NCBI GenBank assembly: GCA_022447185.1
Contig: JAKVAY010000055.1
Span: 1-46,284, forward strand
Length of the DNA stretch: 46,284 nucleotides
Source: Fuerstiella sp.
GTDB taxonomy: Bacteria > Planctomycetota > Planctomycetia > Planctomycetales > Planctomycetaceae
Direction: 5' to 3'
Shown here: positions 26,649-36,467 of the stretch, in pieces
Numbering within the stretch: position 1 is the first letter of the stretch
Layout of the letters: every line of letters begins with the position of its first letter
The notes under the pieces: model-generated
What the model was told of the DNA's origin: nothing
Database searches by the model: none
Seen by the model: only the letters and a program-made list of their open reading frames with translations
Position numbers and translations under genes: made by a program

Positions 26649-27496
26649 AATGCTGTCCCTTCGATGAAGGGTGAGGCGACAGGTATGGGAACGACAAGTG
26701 TATGCGTGGTCAGATTCGGAGCACCAGAGCCGAGAGAGCCGGCGTCTCCGGTCGGTGAGGAACCCCGCAGCGTCAGTTCGATCCGGACCGCCAGGGGGAT
26801 TTTGTTGAGAGAGGCACTGTTCCATTCTGTCAGCCATTCGAGTCCGTCAAAATACTCGAATCGAATTCCCTTCACTTCGTGGGAGAGCAGCACCGTGGAG
26901 TCCACCTGAAGATTGATGTCTCCGGTTTCAATTGCCTGACCAAAACCAGTTACGCCTCCGTTTCCACGCGCGAGACCGGCCACGGGCCCGTCATGTACAG
27001 TGGTTTGCTGTCCCGCCATTGCGGAGGACAGGCCACCACCACTGGATTCAGCCAGCAGCCAGCGCACGACCATCAGATCACTATGACGATCGGTGGTCCC
27101 CACGGCGTCCGGAGCAGCGACATAGCCCAGGTTGCGGGACGGATAACTGATGTACAACACAAGATCCCGGTCGGTACCGACAAGTCCATTGTGACAGACG
27201 CCGGTCCCGGCTTTCTCAGTGACGGTGTTCTCGACGTTGGTTTCTTCAGCCTGTGTTTGATTGACCTGTTCGACAAACGTGCAGGACTGAATGTCACGGG
27301 CCAGTTGCTGGAGCAGCGATCGGGCAACCTGCGCTCTCATGATTTCTTCATGGCTGTCCATCGCCAGACTCCAGCAGGTGGACATTGCGCCGTATACGGC
27401 TGCCATTAACAGGGACGTTAGACCAATGGCAAGCGTGAGTTCCAGCAGTGTGAACCCGGTCCGGACAGATTCGAACGAACGACGGTGAAAGGTCAT
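26645..27496 (-). CDS. gspJ: T2SS minor pseudopilin GspJ
   Basis: A 283 aa prepilin-like protein. The leader and methylation site TGFTLLELTLAIGL lie at 13-26 with Glu at +5, followed by the usual hydrophobic helix and QVARSLLQQLARDIQSC near 60-76, typical of GspJ. The globular part has VRWLLAES and LSHEVKGIRFEYFDGLEWLTEW, matching the GspJ beta core. Its ATG overlaps the gspI stop by 4 bases and its stop overlaps the gspK ATG, so the three tip pseudopilins are translationally coupled. It forms the tip complex with GspI and GspK. Confidence 0.85.
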   Translation of the reverse strand: MTFHRRSFESVRTGFTLLELTLAIGLTSLLMAAVYGAMSTCWSLAMDSHEEIMRAQVARSLLQQLARDIQSCTFVEQVNQTQAEETNVENTVTEKAGTGVCHNGLVGTDRDLVLYISYPSRNLGYVAAPDAVGTTDRHSDLMVVRWLLAESSGGGLSSAMAGQQTTVHDGPVAGLARGNGGVTGFGQAIETGDINLQVDSTVLLSHEVKGIRFEYFDGLEWLTEWNSASLNKIPLAVRIELTLRGSSPTGDAGSLGSGAPNLTTHTLVVPIPVASPFIEGTAL

Positions 27497-27936
27497 TCGT
27501 TGCCCCCTTCCCTCTCCATAAAGATGGCCGGATCACGGACATAGCGTTTCAGTGACCACGATGAGTTTGATACCTGAGCCGATGGTGTGTGTTCGACGAG
27601 GATTTCCACTTCCAGCAGACTGGTGCTGCCCTGGTCAGTAACGCTGGCAGTCCAGTTCCAGTTGGTATCATCTTCGAATGGTTCCGGTCCGGAAGATTCG
27701 AGGGGCCGAACACCAGCCAGCAATTCTCCCATCATCGATTCACAGCGCAGGATTGCCTCAGCATCCAGAACAGCACTCAATTGTGAATTGTGTCCGACAT
27801 TCAGCACCTGCATGATCGCCGTAACAGACGCCACCAGGATGGTGGTTGATACCAGAACTTCCAGCAGACTGACGCCGCTGCGGTGCGCCTTCTGCCGATA
27901 AGTGTTGAACGGTGGCAGTCGGTTGCAGGACCGCAT
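27493..27936 (-). CDS. gspI: T2SS minor pseudopilin GspI-like
   Basis: A 147 aa protein from ATG 27934-27936, which overlaps the gspH stop by one base (TGATG). The frame is open further upstream, but only this start places the leader correctly: KAHRSGVSLLEVLVSTTILVASV at about 16-38, with the cleavage Gly and Glu at +5. The short globular part has NWTASVTDQGSTSLLEVEILVEH, similar in layout to GspI. The symbol rests on position between H-like and J-like genes and on size, rather than on unique motifs. Confidence 0.8.
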   Translation of the reverse strand: MRSCNRLPPFNTYRQKAHRSGVSLLEVLVSTTILVASVTAIMQVLNVGHNSQLSAVLDAEAILRCESMMGELLAGVRPLESSGPEPFEDDTNWNWTASVTDQGSTSLLEVEILVEHTPSAQVSNSSWSLKRYVRDPAIFMEREGGNE

Positions 27937-28571
27937 CAGTCCGATTCCCGGTATATACGTGAAACGGATATTCCACCTGTCAATCCGCGAACGCTCAAAT
28001 CGACCGTTAGCTGATTGGTGGTCGTAATCTGAAAGCCGGCATCGGCTGCTGTGCCGTCGAAGCGAAAAATGATCGGTGATGACCATTTTGCCTGAGATAA
28101 CATCAGCGCGTTGTCCAGTTGACCGAACCATGCTGCTTCCAGAACTTCAATGGTCTCGTCAACGTCATCTACTGCGTGGAGACGGAAGTCTTCGTCAAGT
28201 TCACCGGAAAGCCGCATATAGTCTGATCTTTTGGTGTCTTCCCCTGTGGAACCGGTATCAGCAGGTTCAAGGTCCAGAGGGAGAACGACGAATTTCTGAC
28301 CGTTGGTTTCATAGCGAAACTGATAGTCGAACCCTGCGTCCAGGGCAAAAGTTCGCGAAATCGAAATGACCTCTCGAACGGATTCGGCGGCCTGACTGAC
28401 TCGGTTTTCACGGACGAGACTCACGACATTTGGCGCCACAAGGCCTCCCAGGAAAATCACAATGGCCACAACCACCAGGAGTTCCAGTAACGTGAATCCC
28501 ACGTGATGCCTGTCGCCGAAATTTCGGCGACAGGCGTGAGAATACTGGCGTGAATCGTTACGTCGGTTCAT
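27936..28571 (-). CDS. gspH: T2SS pseudopilin GspH/FimT-like
   Basis: A 211 aa protein if it begins at ATG 28569-28571; a GTG at 28589, 2 bases after the gspG stop, is an alternative. The prepilin site VGFTLLELLVVVAIVIFLGGLVAP is clear and is followed by the GspH/FimT helix extension NRVSQAAESVREVISISRTFALDAG. The beta domain carries YQFRYETNGQKFVVLPLD. GspH sits between the major pseudopilin shaft and the tip trimer. An acidic insertion (SGELDEDFRLHAVDDVDETIEV) is longer than usual. It directly follows gspG and overlaps gspI. Confidence 0.83.
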   Translation of the reverse strand: MNRRNDSRQYSHACRRNFGDRHHVGFTLLELLVVVAIVIFLGGLVAPNVVSLVRENRVSQAAESVREVISISRTFALDAGFDYQFRYETNGQKFVVLPLDLEPADTGSTGEDTKRSDYMRLSGELDEDFRLHAVDDVDETIEVLEAAWFGQLDNALMLSQAKWSSPIIFRFDGTAADAGFQITTTNQLTVDLSVRGLTGGISVSRIYRESD

Positions 28572-28591
28572 TGACAACACAGTAGACACTT

Positions 28592-29050
28592 CTAACTGTT
28601 GTTCTCACTTGACCAGTTTGCGATATCGTCGCCGCTGCCACCGTCGTCTTTCCCATCCGGGCCACTGGACCAGATACGCGGTTTGGTCAGGTCCCGATTG
28701 GCATCGTATTCGTAATGGAAGTCATTGCCCCACGAATCACGAGGGTATTCTTCAAGGTAGGGTGCATGTTCCCGGCCCGAATCATCTTCTGACGGCTGAC
28801 TGAGTGCTTTGATTGCATCGTTACTGTCCGGAAACGTTCCCTGGTTGTCGATTGCCTTTTGCTTGAGGGCATTTTCAACTGATTTAATCTGAGCCTTTGT
28901 GAGATTGATTCTGGACTCCTGCTGACGTCCAATCAGATTTGGAGCAACCATGGCAGCGATGGCTACAATGATTGCCAGGACAATCAGAAGTTCGATGAGA
29001 GTGAAGCCGGTACGCGCATGGTGCCTCTGGACAAAGGTACGATGTTTCAT
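28592..29050 (-). CDS. gspG: T2SS major pseudopilin GspG
   Basis: A 152 aa protein from ATG 29048-29050. The leader RTGFTLIELLIVLAII at 13-28 has the cleavage Gly, Phe at +1 and Glu at +5. The helix continues with RQQESRINLTKAQIKSVENALK. The features that make it a true T2SS major pseudopilin rather than a type IV pilin are PYLEEYPRDSWGNDFHYEY and the C-terminal loop SSGPDGKDDGGSGDDIANW, which corresponds to the calcium-binding loop of GspG. It polymerises into the pseudopilus that pushes substrates. It follows gspF after a 110-base gap, the largest in the core of the cluster. Confidence 0.93.
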   Translation of the reverse strand: MKHRTFVQRHHARTGFTLIELLIVLAIIVAIAAMVAPNLIGRQQESRINLTKAQIKSVENALKQKAIDNQGTFPDSNDAIKALSQPSEDDSGREHAPYLEEYPRDSWGNDFHYEYDANRDLTKPRIWSSGPDGKDDGGSGDDIANWSSENNS

Positions 29051-29122
29051 GGCGGGATTTCCCTGGATGTGGAGATAGTGAACGACCGAAAACCGCGATT
29101 TGGGTCCGGCCATCTGATATTC

Positions 29123-29147
29123 GTCAACAGGTCGACTGACAGTTGAC
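29123..29147. repeat. Inverted repeat in the gspF-gspG gap
   Basis: GTCAAC (29123-29128) and GTTGAC (29142-29147) flank the palindrome GTCGAC (29131-29136). It sits in the only sizeable gap of the core operon. It could form a weak hairpin or an operator; no T run follows on either strand. Confidence 0.3.
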
Positions 29148-29160
29148 TAACTAATGTGTA

Positions 29161-30372
29161 CTAAAATGCGCTCGACATATTGAGCACTGGAAGTAACAGC
29201 GCAGCGATGACAAATGTGACAATCGCAGCCATCACGAGCAGCATAACGGGTTCCAGCATGCGAACGACCACGTCAATTCGACGGCTCGTGTACCGCTCCA
29301 GATTATCTGCGATATTAAGCAATACGTTTTCCAGATTATTGGCTTCTTCGCCAACTGAGATCATTTCGACGATTTCCCTCCGAAACTGTCCACTGGCTTT
29401 CAGTGGCGTGGCCAGCGATTTGCCGCCGGAAACATTTTCTGCCGCCTTTCCAATTGCGGTGCTCAGCACCTGGTTACCGCTGGCATCTCTGGCAATTCCC
29501 AGAGACTGCAGCATGGGAACCCCATTGCGCAGCAAGGTCCCCAGCATCCGGCAGAAACGAGCCACGGCCAAATCCTGCACGATGCCGCCGAGCCCTGGAG
29601 TTTTCAGTTTGAAATGGTCCAGTTTGAGTCGTCCGGCTTCGGTTTCGAAGAAAAAATACCAGATACCGCCAGCCACGCTGCCTACGGCCATCGCCACAAA
29701 AAACCACCAGTGCCGGATGGCATCACTCAACGACATCAATGTGGTTGTTGCCCATGGTAGTTCGCCTCGTTTTCTCATTTGATCAAAAATCGTGCCGAAT
29801 TCAGGCACAAACCACAGTAATAGTACAGAGATAATCATGCCGCCGGCACCAGCGAGAAACAGCGGGTAGACCATGGCACTTACGACTCGGGATCGCAGTT
29901 CTTCCTGGTGGTCATTGAATGTCGCGACTCGCGACAGTACGTCTTCAAGGAATCCACCTTCCTCGCCCGCGCGTACCATGCTGATGGTCAGCTGGCTGAA
30001 CGCTTTGGAATGTCGTCTCATGGAATCATTGAGACGAGCTCCGTCGGCAACCTGTTCGCAGACGTCCTGGATGACATATTTGAGTGCCGGACTGGACGTT
30101 TGATCACTCAGCAGTTGCAGCGACCGCAGAAGTGGAACGCCGGATCGCAGCAGGTCGGCCAGCTGGTTGAAGAACGTAGTGAGACTGCGGACCGGGACAC
30201 GACGTGTACCGGTATCGGCATGCCGGCGCGAAGCTTCCGACTGAACAACCTTTTGAGGATACAGCTGCCGTCCCGCGAGAATTGACAGCGCATCCTGTTC
30301 TGTTGTCGCAGTGAGTGTACCTGCGATTTGTTTTCCGCTGAGTTCTCTGGCTGTGTAGTCAAATTCAGGCAA
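29161..30372 (-). CDS. gspF: T2SS platform protein GspF
   Basis: Inner-membrane platform protein of the T2SS, with two T2SSF repeats: one opening [22 protein letters not shown] (about 65-190) and one opening [21 protein letters not shown] (about 268-390). Each ends in the typical GEE motif ([22 protein letters not shown]). Membrane helices lie near 165-190, 215-235 and at the C terminus ([20 protein letters not shown]). The chosen start is TTG at 30370-30372, giving PEFDYTARE right after Met, as in other GspF proteins, with GGGGTGA just upstream; the frame is open to 30411. It overlaps the end of gspE by 8 bases. Confidence 0.9.
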   Translation of the reverse strand: MPEFDYTARELSGKQIAGTLTATTEQDALSILAGRQLYPQKVVQSEASRRHADTGTRRVPVRSLTTFFNQLADLLRSGVPLLRSLQLLSDQTSSPALKYVIQDVCEQVADGARLNDSMRRHSKAFSQLTISMVRAGEEGGFLEDVLSRVATFNDHQEELRSRVVSAMVYPLFLAGAGGMIISVLLLWFVPEFGTIFDQMRKRGELPWATTTLMSLSDAIRHWWFFVAMAVGSVAGGIWYFFFETEAGRLKLDHFKLKTPGLGGIVQDLAVARFCRMLGTLLRNGVPMLQSLGIARDASGNQVLSTAIGKAAENVSGGKSLATPLKASGQFRREIVEMISVGEEANNLENVLLNIADNLERYTSRRIDVVVRMLEPVMLLVMAAIVTFVIAALLLPVLNMSSAF

Positions 30373-32053
30373 TGAGATCACCCCGCGTGATGCGCACGAC
30401 TTCGGCGACACTCGTCACACCGGATGTCACCTGCTCCCAGCCGCTGTGACGCAGTGTGGTCATTCCATGTTGCAATGCGTGAGCACGGATTTCGGTTGCC
30501 GATCTGTGTTCACCACACATTTGCTGCAGGACGGGATCAGTCGTCAGCAGTTCGAACACACCGGTCCGGCCCGAATATCCGGTTTCGGAACATTCACGAC
30601 ATCCCCGTGGTTCGTAAATTTGTTCTGGAGCGTCGTCGCGTGGAAAGTCTTCAGGCAGATCGAGTGATTTTACCGGCACCGATTTTCGACACGAAACGCA
30701 CAGACGTCTGACGAGACGCTGAGCCAGAACTCCTTCGACAGTGCTGGCGACCAGATAAGGTTCGACTCCCATGTCGATCAGTCGGGTGAAAGCACTGGGT
30801 GCATCGTTGGTGTGCAACGTGGTGAAAACCATGTGTCCGGTGAGTGATGCCTGAATGGCTGCCTGAGCTGTTTCACCGTCACGAATCTCACCGATCAGCA
30901 CAACGTCGGGGTCGTGACGCAAAATCGATCTCAAACCTTCAGCGAAAGTCAGTCCGATTCTGGAGTGCACCTGAATCTGACTGATACCAGCCATTTGATA
31001 TTCAACAGGGTCTTCTACGGTAATGATTTTGCTGGATGCCGATTTGAGTTCGTTGAGGCTGCTGTAAAGAGTTGTTGACTTTCCACTTCCGGTTGGCCCG
31101 GTGACCAGGATAATTCCGTGTGGCAATTCCAGGAGTTTGCGAAATCGATCGATGACGGTGGCAGGCATGCCCACGTTGAGCAGGTCAAACGTCATGCGGT
31201 CCTTGTCCAGCAGTCGCAGGACGACACCCTCACCATACAGCATGGGGATGATTGAGACACGAACATCGACTTCGCGCCCTGATACACGCAGTTTGATCCG
31301 GCCATCCTGCGGCAAACGTTTTTCGGCAATATTCAGGTGCGACATGATTTTCAGTCGCGTAACGATGGCCGCATAAAAATGGTTGATCTCTGCTGGGACG
31401 GACTGAATTTGCAGCATGCCATCGACACGGAAGCGAACACGCAGGCCGTTCTCTTCCGGTTCAATGTGAACATCACTGGCCTGCTGATTGACGGCTTCGA
31501 TCAGCAGTTCGTTTACCAGGCGAATTACAGATGGCGCCTGAGCACCTTCCCCCAGCTCGCCGTAGTCCTCATCAAGCTCCTCCAGCAGCTCAATGCCTTC
31601 TTCGTTGCGCTGTTGAATGAGTTGATTGATCGTATCGCCACCAACTCCCAGCAGCTCATGAATCCGATGCGTGAGTTCCCCGCTGCGCGTAATGACAGGT
31701 TCCAGTTTCAGACCGGACACCGTACTGAGTTCGTCGAGGCCCTCCAGGTCCAGCGGGTCTCCGGTCGCGACAACTACATGGCCGTTTTTGCGGTACAGCG
31801 GCAGCAGCGAATGTCGATAAATTGAAGAGGTGGGGAACTCGGTCAGCACTGCTTCGTCGACAGTGATCGTCTTGAGATCTACGTAGGGTATGCCGAATGC
31901 AGTCGAAAACGCCTTCAGCACATCATCTTCGGTGAGTATTCCCAGTTGTATCAGCGATTGATCAATCCGTTCCCCATCCTGACTATCACGTGCCGTGGCA
32001 AGCTGCCGGGAAGTGATCAGACCTTCATCAACGAAAAGCTGTCCGAGTTCCAT
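30365..32053 (-). CDS. gspE: T2SS assembly ATPase GspE
   Basis: A 562 aa secretion ATPase that powers pseudopilus growth. The N-terminal domain (1-150) has the T2SSE_N pattern [24 protein letters not shown]. The catalytic domain shows SDVHIEP at 193-199, Walker [10 protein letters not shown] at 319-327, the Asp box around VEDPVEYQ, Walker [10 protein letters not shown] at 384-392 and the His box HTNDAP. A four-Cys zinc site (CVSC 452-455, CREC 485-488) lies in the C-terminal domain, as in GspE and PilB. Length and motif spacing are normal. It lies 83 bases after the secretin-like gene. Confidence 0.95.
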   Translation of the reverse strand: MELGQLFVDEGLITSRQLATARDSQDGERIDQSLIQLGILTEDDVLKAFSTAFGIPYVDLKTITVDEAVLTEFPTSSIYRHSLLPLYRKNGHVVVATGDPLDLEGLDELSTVSGLKLEPVITRSGELTHRIHELLGVGGDTINQLIQQRNEEGIELLEELDEDYGELGEGAQAPSVIRLVNELLIEAVNQQASDVHIEPEENGLRVRFRVDGMLQIQSVPAEINHFYAAIVTRLKIMSHLNIAEKRLPQDGRIKLRVSGREVDVRVSIIPMLYGEGVVLRLLDKDRMTFDLLNVGMPATVIDRFRKLLELPHGIILVTGPTGSGKSTTLYSSLNELKSASSKIITVEDPVEYQMAGISQIQVHSRIGLTFAEGLRSILRHDPDVVLIGEIRDGETAQAAIQASLTGHMVFTTLHTNDAPSAFTRLIDMGVEPYLVASTVEGVLAQRLVRRLCVSCRKSVPVKSLDLPEDFPRDDAPEQIYEPRGCRECSETGYSGRTGVFELLTTDPVLQQMCGEHRSATEIRAHALQHGMTTLRHSGWEQVTSGVTSVAEVVRITRGDLIA

Positions 32054-32136
32054 CTGTCCATTATCTTTCCGGCATCGATGTTCGTGTTGACGCCTGAAAT
32101 GTCTGGATGCCCAATCTGCGAATTGATATCTGTTCG

Positions 32137-35100
32137 CTATTCCTGGCGATTGCGTTGTCTTCCCGATGGCCGCTGACGACGATTTCCGTTTGCCTGTCCG
32201 TTGTCTGCGCCCCTGCCACGGTTGTTCAGAGCAGCGTCACCTGCACCCCGTCTTCTCCTTTCTGCCCGGTCCCGAAATCGGCGCAATACCTCGGCCGCCT
32301 GTCTTTCCTGCGTTTCCCTTTGTCTCTGCTCCCGACCGGTGTTTGAATTATTATTGCCTCCTGTTCGGCTGGTACCCAGGGACGAAACTGAGCTGGTGAT
32401 GCGCGGAAACAGACCCGTCAGTGAGCGTTGAACATCTGCAGGTTCCACACCGCGCAGTTGCACCACCCGAATTCTGCGATTCGCTGACAGGGCTTTTTGA
32501 TCCAGTGTTTCGACGAGTTCTTTGACGTCATCGAAAATCTCCTGGCTTGACGACACGATCAGGCTGCTTGTCCGGCGATCGACTCCCAGAGTCATTTGGA
32601 CAGACGTTTTCTCGACGTTGTTGCTTCCAGCGCCCAACATTGCAGCAAACGGGTTTTGTTGTCGTTGACGACTGGTGCCCTGACTCTCCATGAGCGGTCT
32701 GTAAATTTCTCGAAGAATGGCAGCGACATTGTCAATGTCTGCGTGTTCCAGGTCGATCGTGCGTTGTTGCATGTCTCGAAACGATTCCGGAATGTCATTT
32801 GAATCGAGGACATTCAGCATGGCCCAGACATCCTGCAGGACTGAATCCGGGCCTGTGATCAACAGAGAGTTGGAACGGACGTCGGGAATGATGCGCAGTG
32901 CCTGTGGGTTTCCAGTGAATCCCCGCAGTCCAGTGGCATCCGCCAGGCTGCTGCCAATGCCCGAAACACTGTTTGCCAGCGAATCCAGGACAGAGCCTCC
33001 GGTGGATCCCACAGTCGATGTAACCGAACTGTCGGGAAAGAGCTGAGACAGCATGTCGGCGGCTTCCACAGCATCCGCCGCCTGAAGGTAGAATACCGTC
33101 CAGCGCGTTCGATAAGGCAGCATCTGCTGCAACGTATCGAGCATATCCTCGAGCCGATCGAGTGCTTCCGGATCGTTCGACGACAGCAACAGATCGTTAC
33201 CCAGCACCGTGATCAGCACTTCGTCAGCCGTCGGTTCTGTAGATTCAGCTTCCTCACTCAGACGACCGACTGTGAGGTATGCGGCGGCAAAATTTGTCGC
33301 AGACGCATTCTCTGCCGATGATTCTTCATTTCTTTCGTCACCTGATCGTTCGGACTGTGCCGGATCATTTTCCGAGTCTTCGATGCCATTGGAAGTACGT
33401 CGTTCACGGACAGGTCCGGTGCGCGAAGGTACAATCACTCGGATGGGATTGGGCTCGGAATCCTGCCAGGTATCGCGAAGAATCTGCAGAAAGTCCTTGG
33501 AGCTGCGGCCCTGCAGAGAATATCGCCGCTTTGCCCCACCGGAGCGAGGTGGGCGAACGCCCGATCCGTCTTCACCCAGTTGAGCCAGTACGACTTTGAT
33601 TTGTGAGATCTGCTCCGGATCACCTCGTACGATCAGCCGCCGACCGTACACATCTGTTTCAAGTGTTGGAGCTTCAGTGCCTTCACTGAGAAACAGCGAC
33701 TTTAATGTGGCGGCTGCGATCAGCGGATCCATTGTGCTTAGCGGGATGACTGCTACAGACTGACGGCCCCCTTCTCCATCCAGTTGTCGAATCAGCTGGG
33801 CCACTTCATCGTGTTCTTTCTCGGTGGCCATGATATGAACCTTGCCGGTGCGGCCGTCTTCATTTACGACGATGCCTGGCATGATTGCGTCAAGCGTTTT
33901 GGTAACTTCGCGTGCATCGGCCGAGTCTACGCGGTAGACCATGAGGTACCTGCCTCGTCTCCCTTTTCGTGACAGTGTCTGGCCGTCGGGCCCTTTCGAG
34001 ACATCGATTGCTTCCACAATCGTCTTTACGAGTGCGTGTTGAGATGATGTACCGGTCACTAACAGACTGTTGGTACGTACATCTGCTGCTACCTGCAGCT
34101 CTTCCACCGGGGCGGGACGCGCCGGGATATTTGATTCGCTGTTACGGGACCGGCCCCCTCGACTGTTTCGTCGTTCGACGGCAGCACTGACATTTTTTGT
34201 TGCCTGACGCATGCCAAACTGTGTTAACAGGAGTGACTCGGCATCTTCGACGTCAATGTGTCTGAGATGATAGGGATGGAAGACGAGCTCACCGGGACGT
34301 GCCGCGGCATCCAGCAGTCCCATAATTCGTCTCAGGTTTGCACCAATATCCGTCACCATCAACAGGTGAGACTGAGTCAGTGCAATCATACTGCCCCAGG
34401 GGCCGAGCAACGCTTCGACTTCCTGAGCGGTCCGGCCGGTGTCGAGTCCCGGCATGGGAACTCGGACGGTGACCAGCTGATGATCACCAATGATCTGTTC
34501 GTCGCCGACCCTTTTTAGCTGCTCCAGTGTTACCTCAGGGACGAGACTTTGATCGAGTTGTTCGTCTAAATTTACGACGATGAGAAATCGATCCTTTTGA
34601 ACAATGCCAAATCCTCTGCGAATCAGATACCCATTCAGGATGTCCAGAGCCTGTGCAGCGGTGTATTCACGATGATCGAGATGTGACAGGGTACCAGGCG
34701 GGACGCGCTGCATATCCAGTGTCAGATCGGCTTCGTCAGCAAACAATTGCAGAACACGTTTCCACGGAGCGTGATGAAAGTTGAATGAGAACAGATCAGT
34801 CCGCCGATCAGGTTCTGAGGAAGCTTCGCCAAATCCGGCAAGGACATCATTGGCTGGAACGGACGATGGGGCGACGGAGAGTGGAACCTCGTCCCTGTCA
34901 TTCCGTCCATCTCCCCTGCCAGGCGTGATGGTTCGGCTGCCGGCTGACTGTTCTGTCCAAAGCACCCGCTGTTCCTGCGACAAAACTGCAATAATTTTCG
35001 TGTCTGATTCTTTCAGCGAGGCCGTGCGATCAACGTCGGACAGGTTACGGTCCCACTCAGCACTTTTTCGCTCCTTCAGCAGCTCACTGATTCGAGTCCG

Positions 35101-35550
35101 TTGTGTTTGGTCAAGCTCCAGGTCCGCTGCGATTCGGTTGTCGGCCAGGGCGCTGACACCGACTTTTTCGATGAACACACGCCGCAGTTGTTTCTGCTGT
35201 TCGGAATCAAGCAGTTCCAGTGCCTGCTGTTGAAATCTTTGCCCGCCACCAATCCCTTTCCGAAACTTCTCTCGAATGGCCGTGCGTTCTTCATCGGTCT
35301 TTGCTGCCCCGATTTCTTCCCTGAATTTTGTGATGCCACCGTTAACCGATGTGTTCTGCTGCTGCAGTTCACCGATTTCATCAATGACATCGCTGGGGAC
35401 ACCAATTTCCTGTAACACCTCCGGACTGCGCAGCAAATCCAGCTCAGAATTACGCCACCTTCCCCGTTGAGCATGTGAAGGTGTCGCCAGGACGAGCACG
35501 ATTGCGAGCCAGATCAAGAGTCTGGATAGGTGGGCAGGCTGCGGTTTCAT
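32137..35550 (-). CDS. Secretin-like protein with repeated N domains but no barrel domain (GspD position)
   Basis: A 1137 aa exported protein. Signal peptide 1-27 ends SHA. Residues 35-200 are helical with three repeats of the kind [18 protein letters not shown] and LSQEQRVLW, resembling Spy/CpxP LTxxQ motifs. Then come an N0-like domain (253-330: [16 protein letters not shown]), and repeated secretin N domains at about 358-415, 422-517 ([12 protein letters not shown]), 534-592, 597-660, 674-805, 815-916 ([12 protein letters not shown]), 927-1018 ([11 protein letters not shown]) and a partial one at 1026-1050. The last 85 residues are Arg/Gln/Asn-rich and disordered. The C-terminal pore domain of secretins, with its conserved VPxLGxxPxxGxLF-type segment, is absent in all frames before gspE. 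Identity as the GspD-position gene is by repeats and context. Confidence 0.87.
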   Translation of the reverse strand: MKPQPAHLSRLLIWLAIVLVLATPSHAQRGRWRNSELDLLRSPEVLQEIGVPSDVIDEIGELQQQNTSVNGGITKFREEIGAAKTDEERTAIREKFRKGIGGGQRFQQQALELLDSEQQKQLRRVFIEKVGVSALADNRIAADLELDQTQRTRISELLKERKSAEWDRNLSDVDRTASLKESDTKIIAVLSQEQRVLWTEQSAGSRTITPGRGDGRNDRDEVPLSVAPSSVPANDVLAGFGEASSEPDRRTDLFSFNFHHAPWKRVLQLFADEADLTLDMQRVPPGTLSHLDHREYTAAQALDILNGYLIRRGFGIVQKDRFLIVVNLDEQLDQSLVPEVTLEQLKRVGDEQIIGDHQLVTVRVPMPGLDTGRTAQEVEALLGPWGSMIALTQSHLLMVTDIGANLRRIMGLLDAAARPGELVFHPYHLRHIDVEDAESLLLTQFGMRQATKNVSAAVERRNSRGGRSRNSESNIPARPAPVEELQVAADVRTNSLLVTGTSSQHALVKTIVEAIDVSKGPDGQTLSRKGRRGRYLMVYRVDSADAREVTKTLDAIMPGIVVNEDGRTGKVHIMATEKEHDEVAQLIRQLDGEGGRQSVAVIPLSTMDPLIAAATLKSLFLSEGTEAPTLETDVYGRRLIVRGDPEQISQIKVVLAQLGEDGSGVRPPRSGGAKRRYSLQGRSSKDFLQILRDTWQDSEPNPIRVIVPSRTGPVRERRTSNGIEDSENDPAQSERSGDERNEESSAENASATNFAAAYLTVGRLSEEAESTEPTADEVLITVLGNDLLLSSNDPEALDRLEDMLDTLQQMLPYRTRWTVFYLQAADAVEAADMLSQLFPDSSVTSTVGSTGGSVLDSLANSVSGIGSSLADATGLRGFTGNPQALRIIPDVRSNSLLITGPDSVLQDVWAMLNVLDSNDIPESFRDMQQRTIDLEHADIDNVAAILREIYRPLMESQGTSRQRQQNPFAAMLGAGSNNVEKTSVQMTLGVDRRTSSLIVSSSQEIFDDVKELVETLDQKALSANRRIRVVQLRGVEPADVQRSLTGLFPRITSSVSSLGTSRTGGNNNSNTGREQRQRETQERQAAEVLRRFRDRAERRRRGAGDAALNNRGRGADNGQANGNRRQRPSGRQRNRQE

Positions 35551-35583
35551 TCGATGCTTCAGAACAGTACCTGTATTCCGGGT

Positions 35584-36154
35584 TTACACCACGTAATCCA
35601 ACGAGATGTTGGTGCCTAGTGGCTGTTTGTTTCCGGTCGAGTGGAATTCGCCGCGAATGCCATACTTGCGGAACACAATTTTGTCCGGGTTGAGTCGACC
35701 TATTTTCGCAGAATAGCGGGTATCAGCCAGAGTTTTCTGGGATGAATCAGCCAGAGGAAGTCGGATTTGTGATGAGACACAGGCTGGCCGGGACCAGAAT
35801 TACCACCGTTTTGATCGATACGAGTGGTAGAAACGGACCAAGGAGTCGGAAGGAACGCCTGCTGACACCCAGGGGACTGGCGTTTCGAGACGTACTCACC
35901 AACGATGCCCGCGAAACATCACTGACCGTAAACAAGCGTGAGAAGCTTGTGTTTGTCGGTGGAAACATTGGTACTTCGTCCGCGGGAGCTGGATGTCGCT
36001 GTTCTGTTCCTCTGTTCGATCTGTCAGACCAGTCATCCGGATACCAGCTGATTTTTAAAGGAAACGATGAAGGACCCATCGGGGGTTGTACCTGATCAAT
36101 AAACTGATCGGTGGCCTTGCAGCCGGAAATTGCAATGTTTAACGACGCTAACAT
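35584..36154 (-). pseudogene. Possible frameshifted lipoprotein gene upstream of the T2SS cluster
   Basis: From ATG 36152-36154 a frame reads to a stop at 35747; its start has a lipobox-like LNIAISGC. A second minus-strand frame, open from 35799 to a TAA at 35584-35586, has no good start but ends in convincing protein-like sequence (YSAKIGRLNPDKIVFRKYG, then GNKQPLGTNISLDYVV). The two frames overlap in 35747-35799, so one indel there would join them into about 190 codons. I do not recognise the product. A competing plus-strand frame (35742-36095) has no family resemblance. Low certainty: only the C-terminal part looks clearly coding. Confidence 0.28.
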
Positions 36155-36467
36155 GGTCCGCCAAACATATGCAGCTGCGTGTGGCTGCGCTGCACAAACC
36201 ATTTACTGCGGGTAACATGCGGCTTTCAGCAGTCTCTGAAAATTGTGAGGCGTTTTAGTTTATGCCGGCAACGGGTCACAGGATTCCGCAGATTCGTCAC
36301 TGCGACGAGTCAGCGTAAAATGCGGCAGCCTGGACCGGTAGTTTCACAGGCGGCAAAAACAGCCGCTTGGTCCAATCTTTGGCGATTGGTCGGCAGCAGG
36401 GACTACCAACATCAGCACATGCAATAGACATGCTCATCACTGACGATGATAATCTCTGTTGCGAATC
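36155..36467. other. Intergenic region before the branching enzyme gene, no gene seen
   Basis: About 310 bases between the divergent decayed gene and glgB. No open frame with protein character, no clear promoter and no hairpin were found. Confidence 0.45.

Noticed and set aside
35742..36095. A 117-codon plus-strand open frame upstream of glgB
   Set aside because: No recognisable motif, no ribosome binding site, and the minus strand of the same stretch looks slightly better; left as unresolved.
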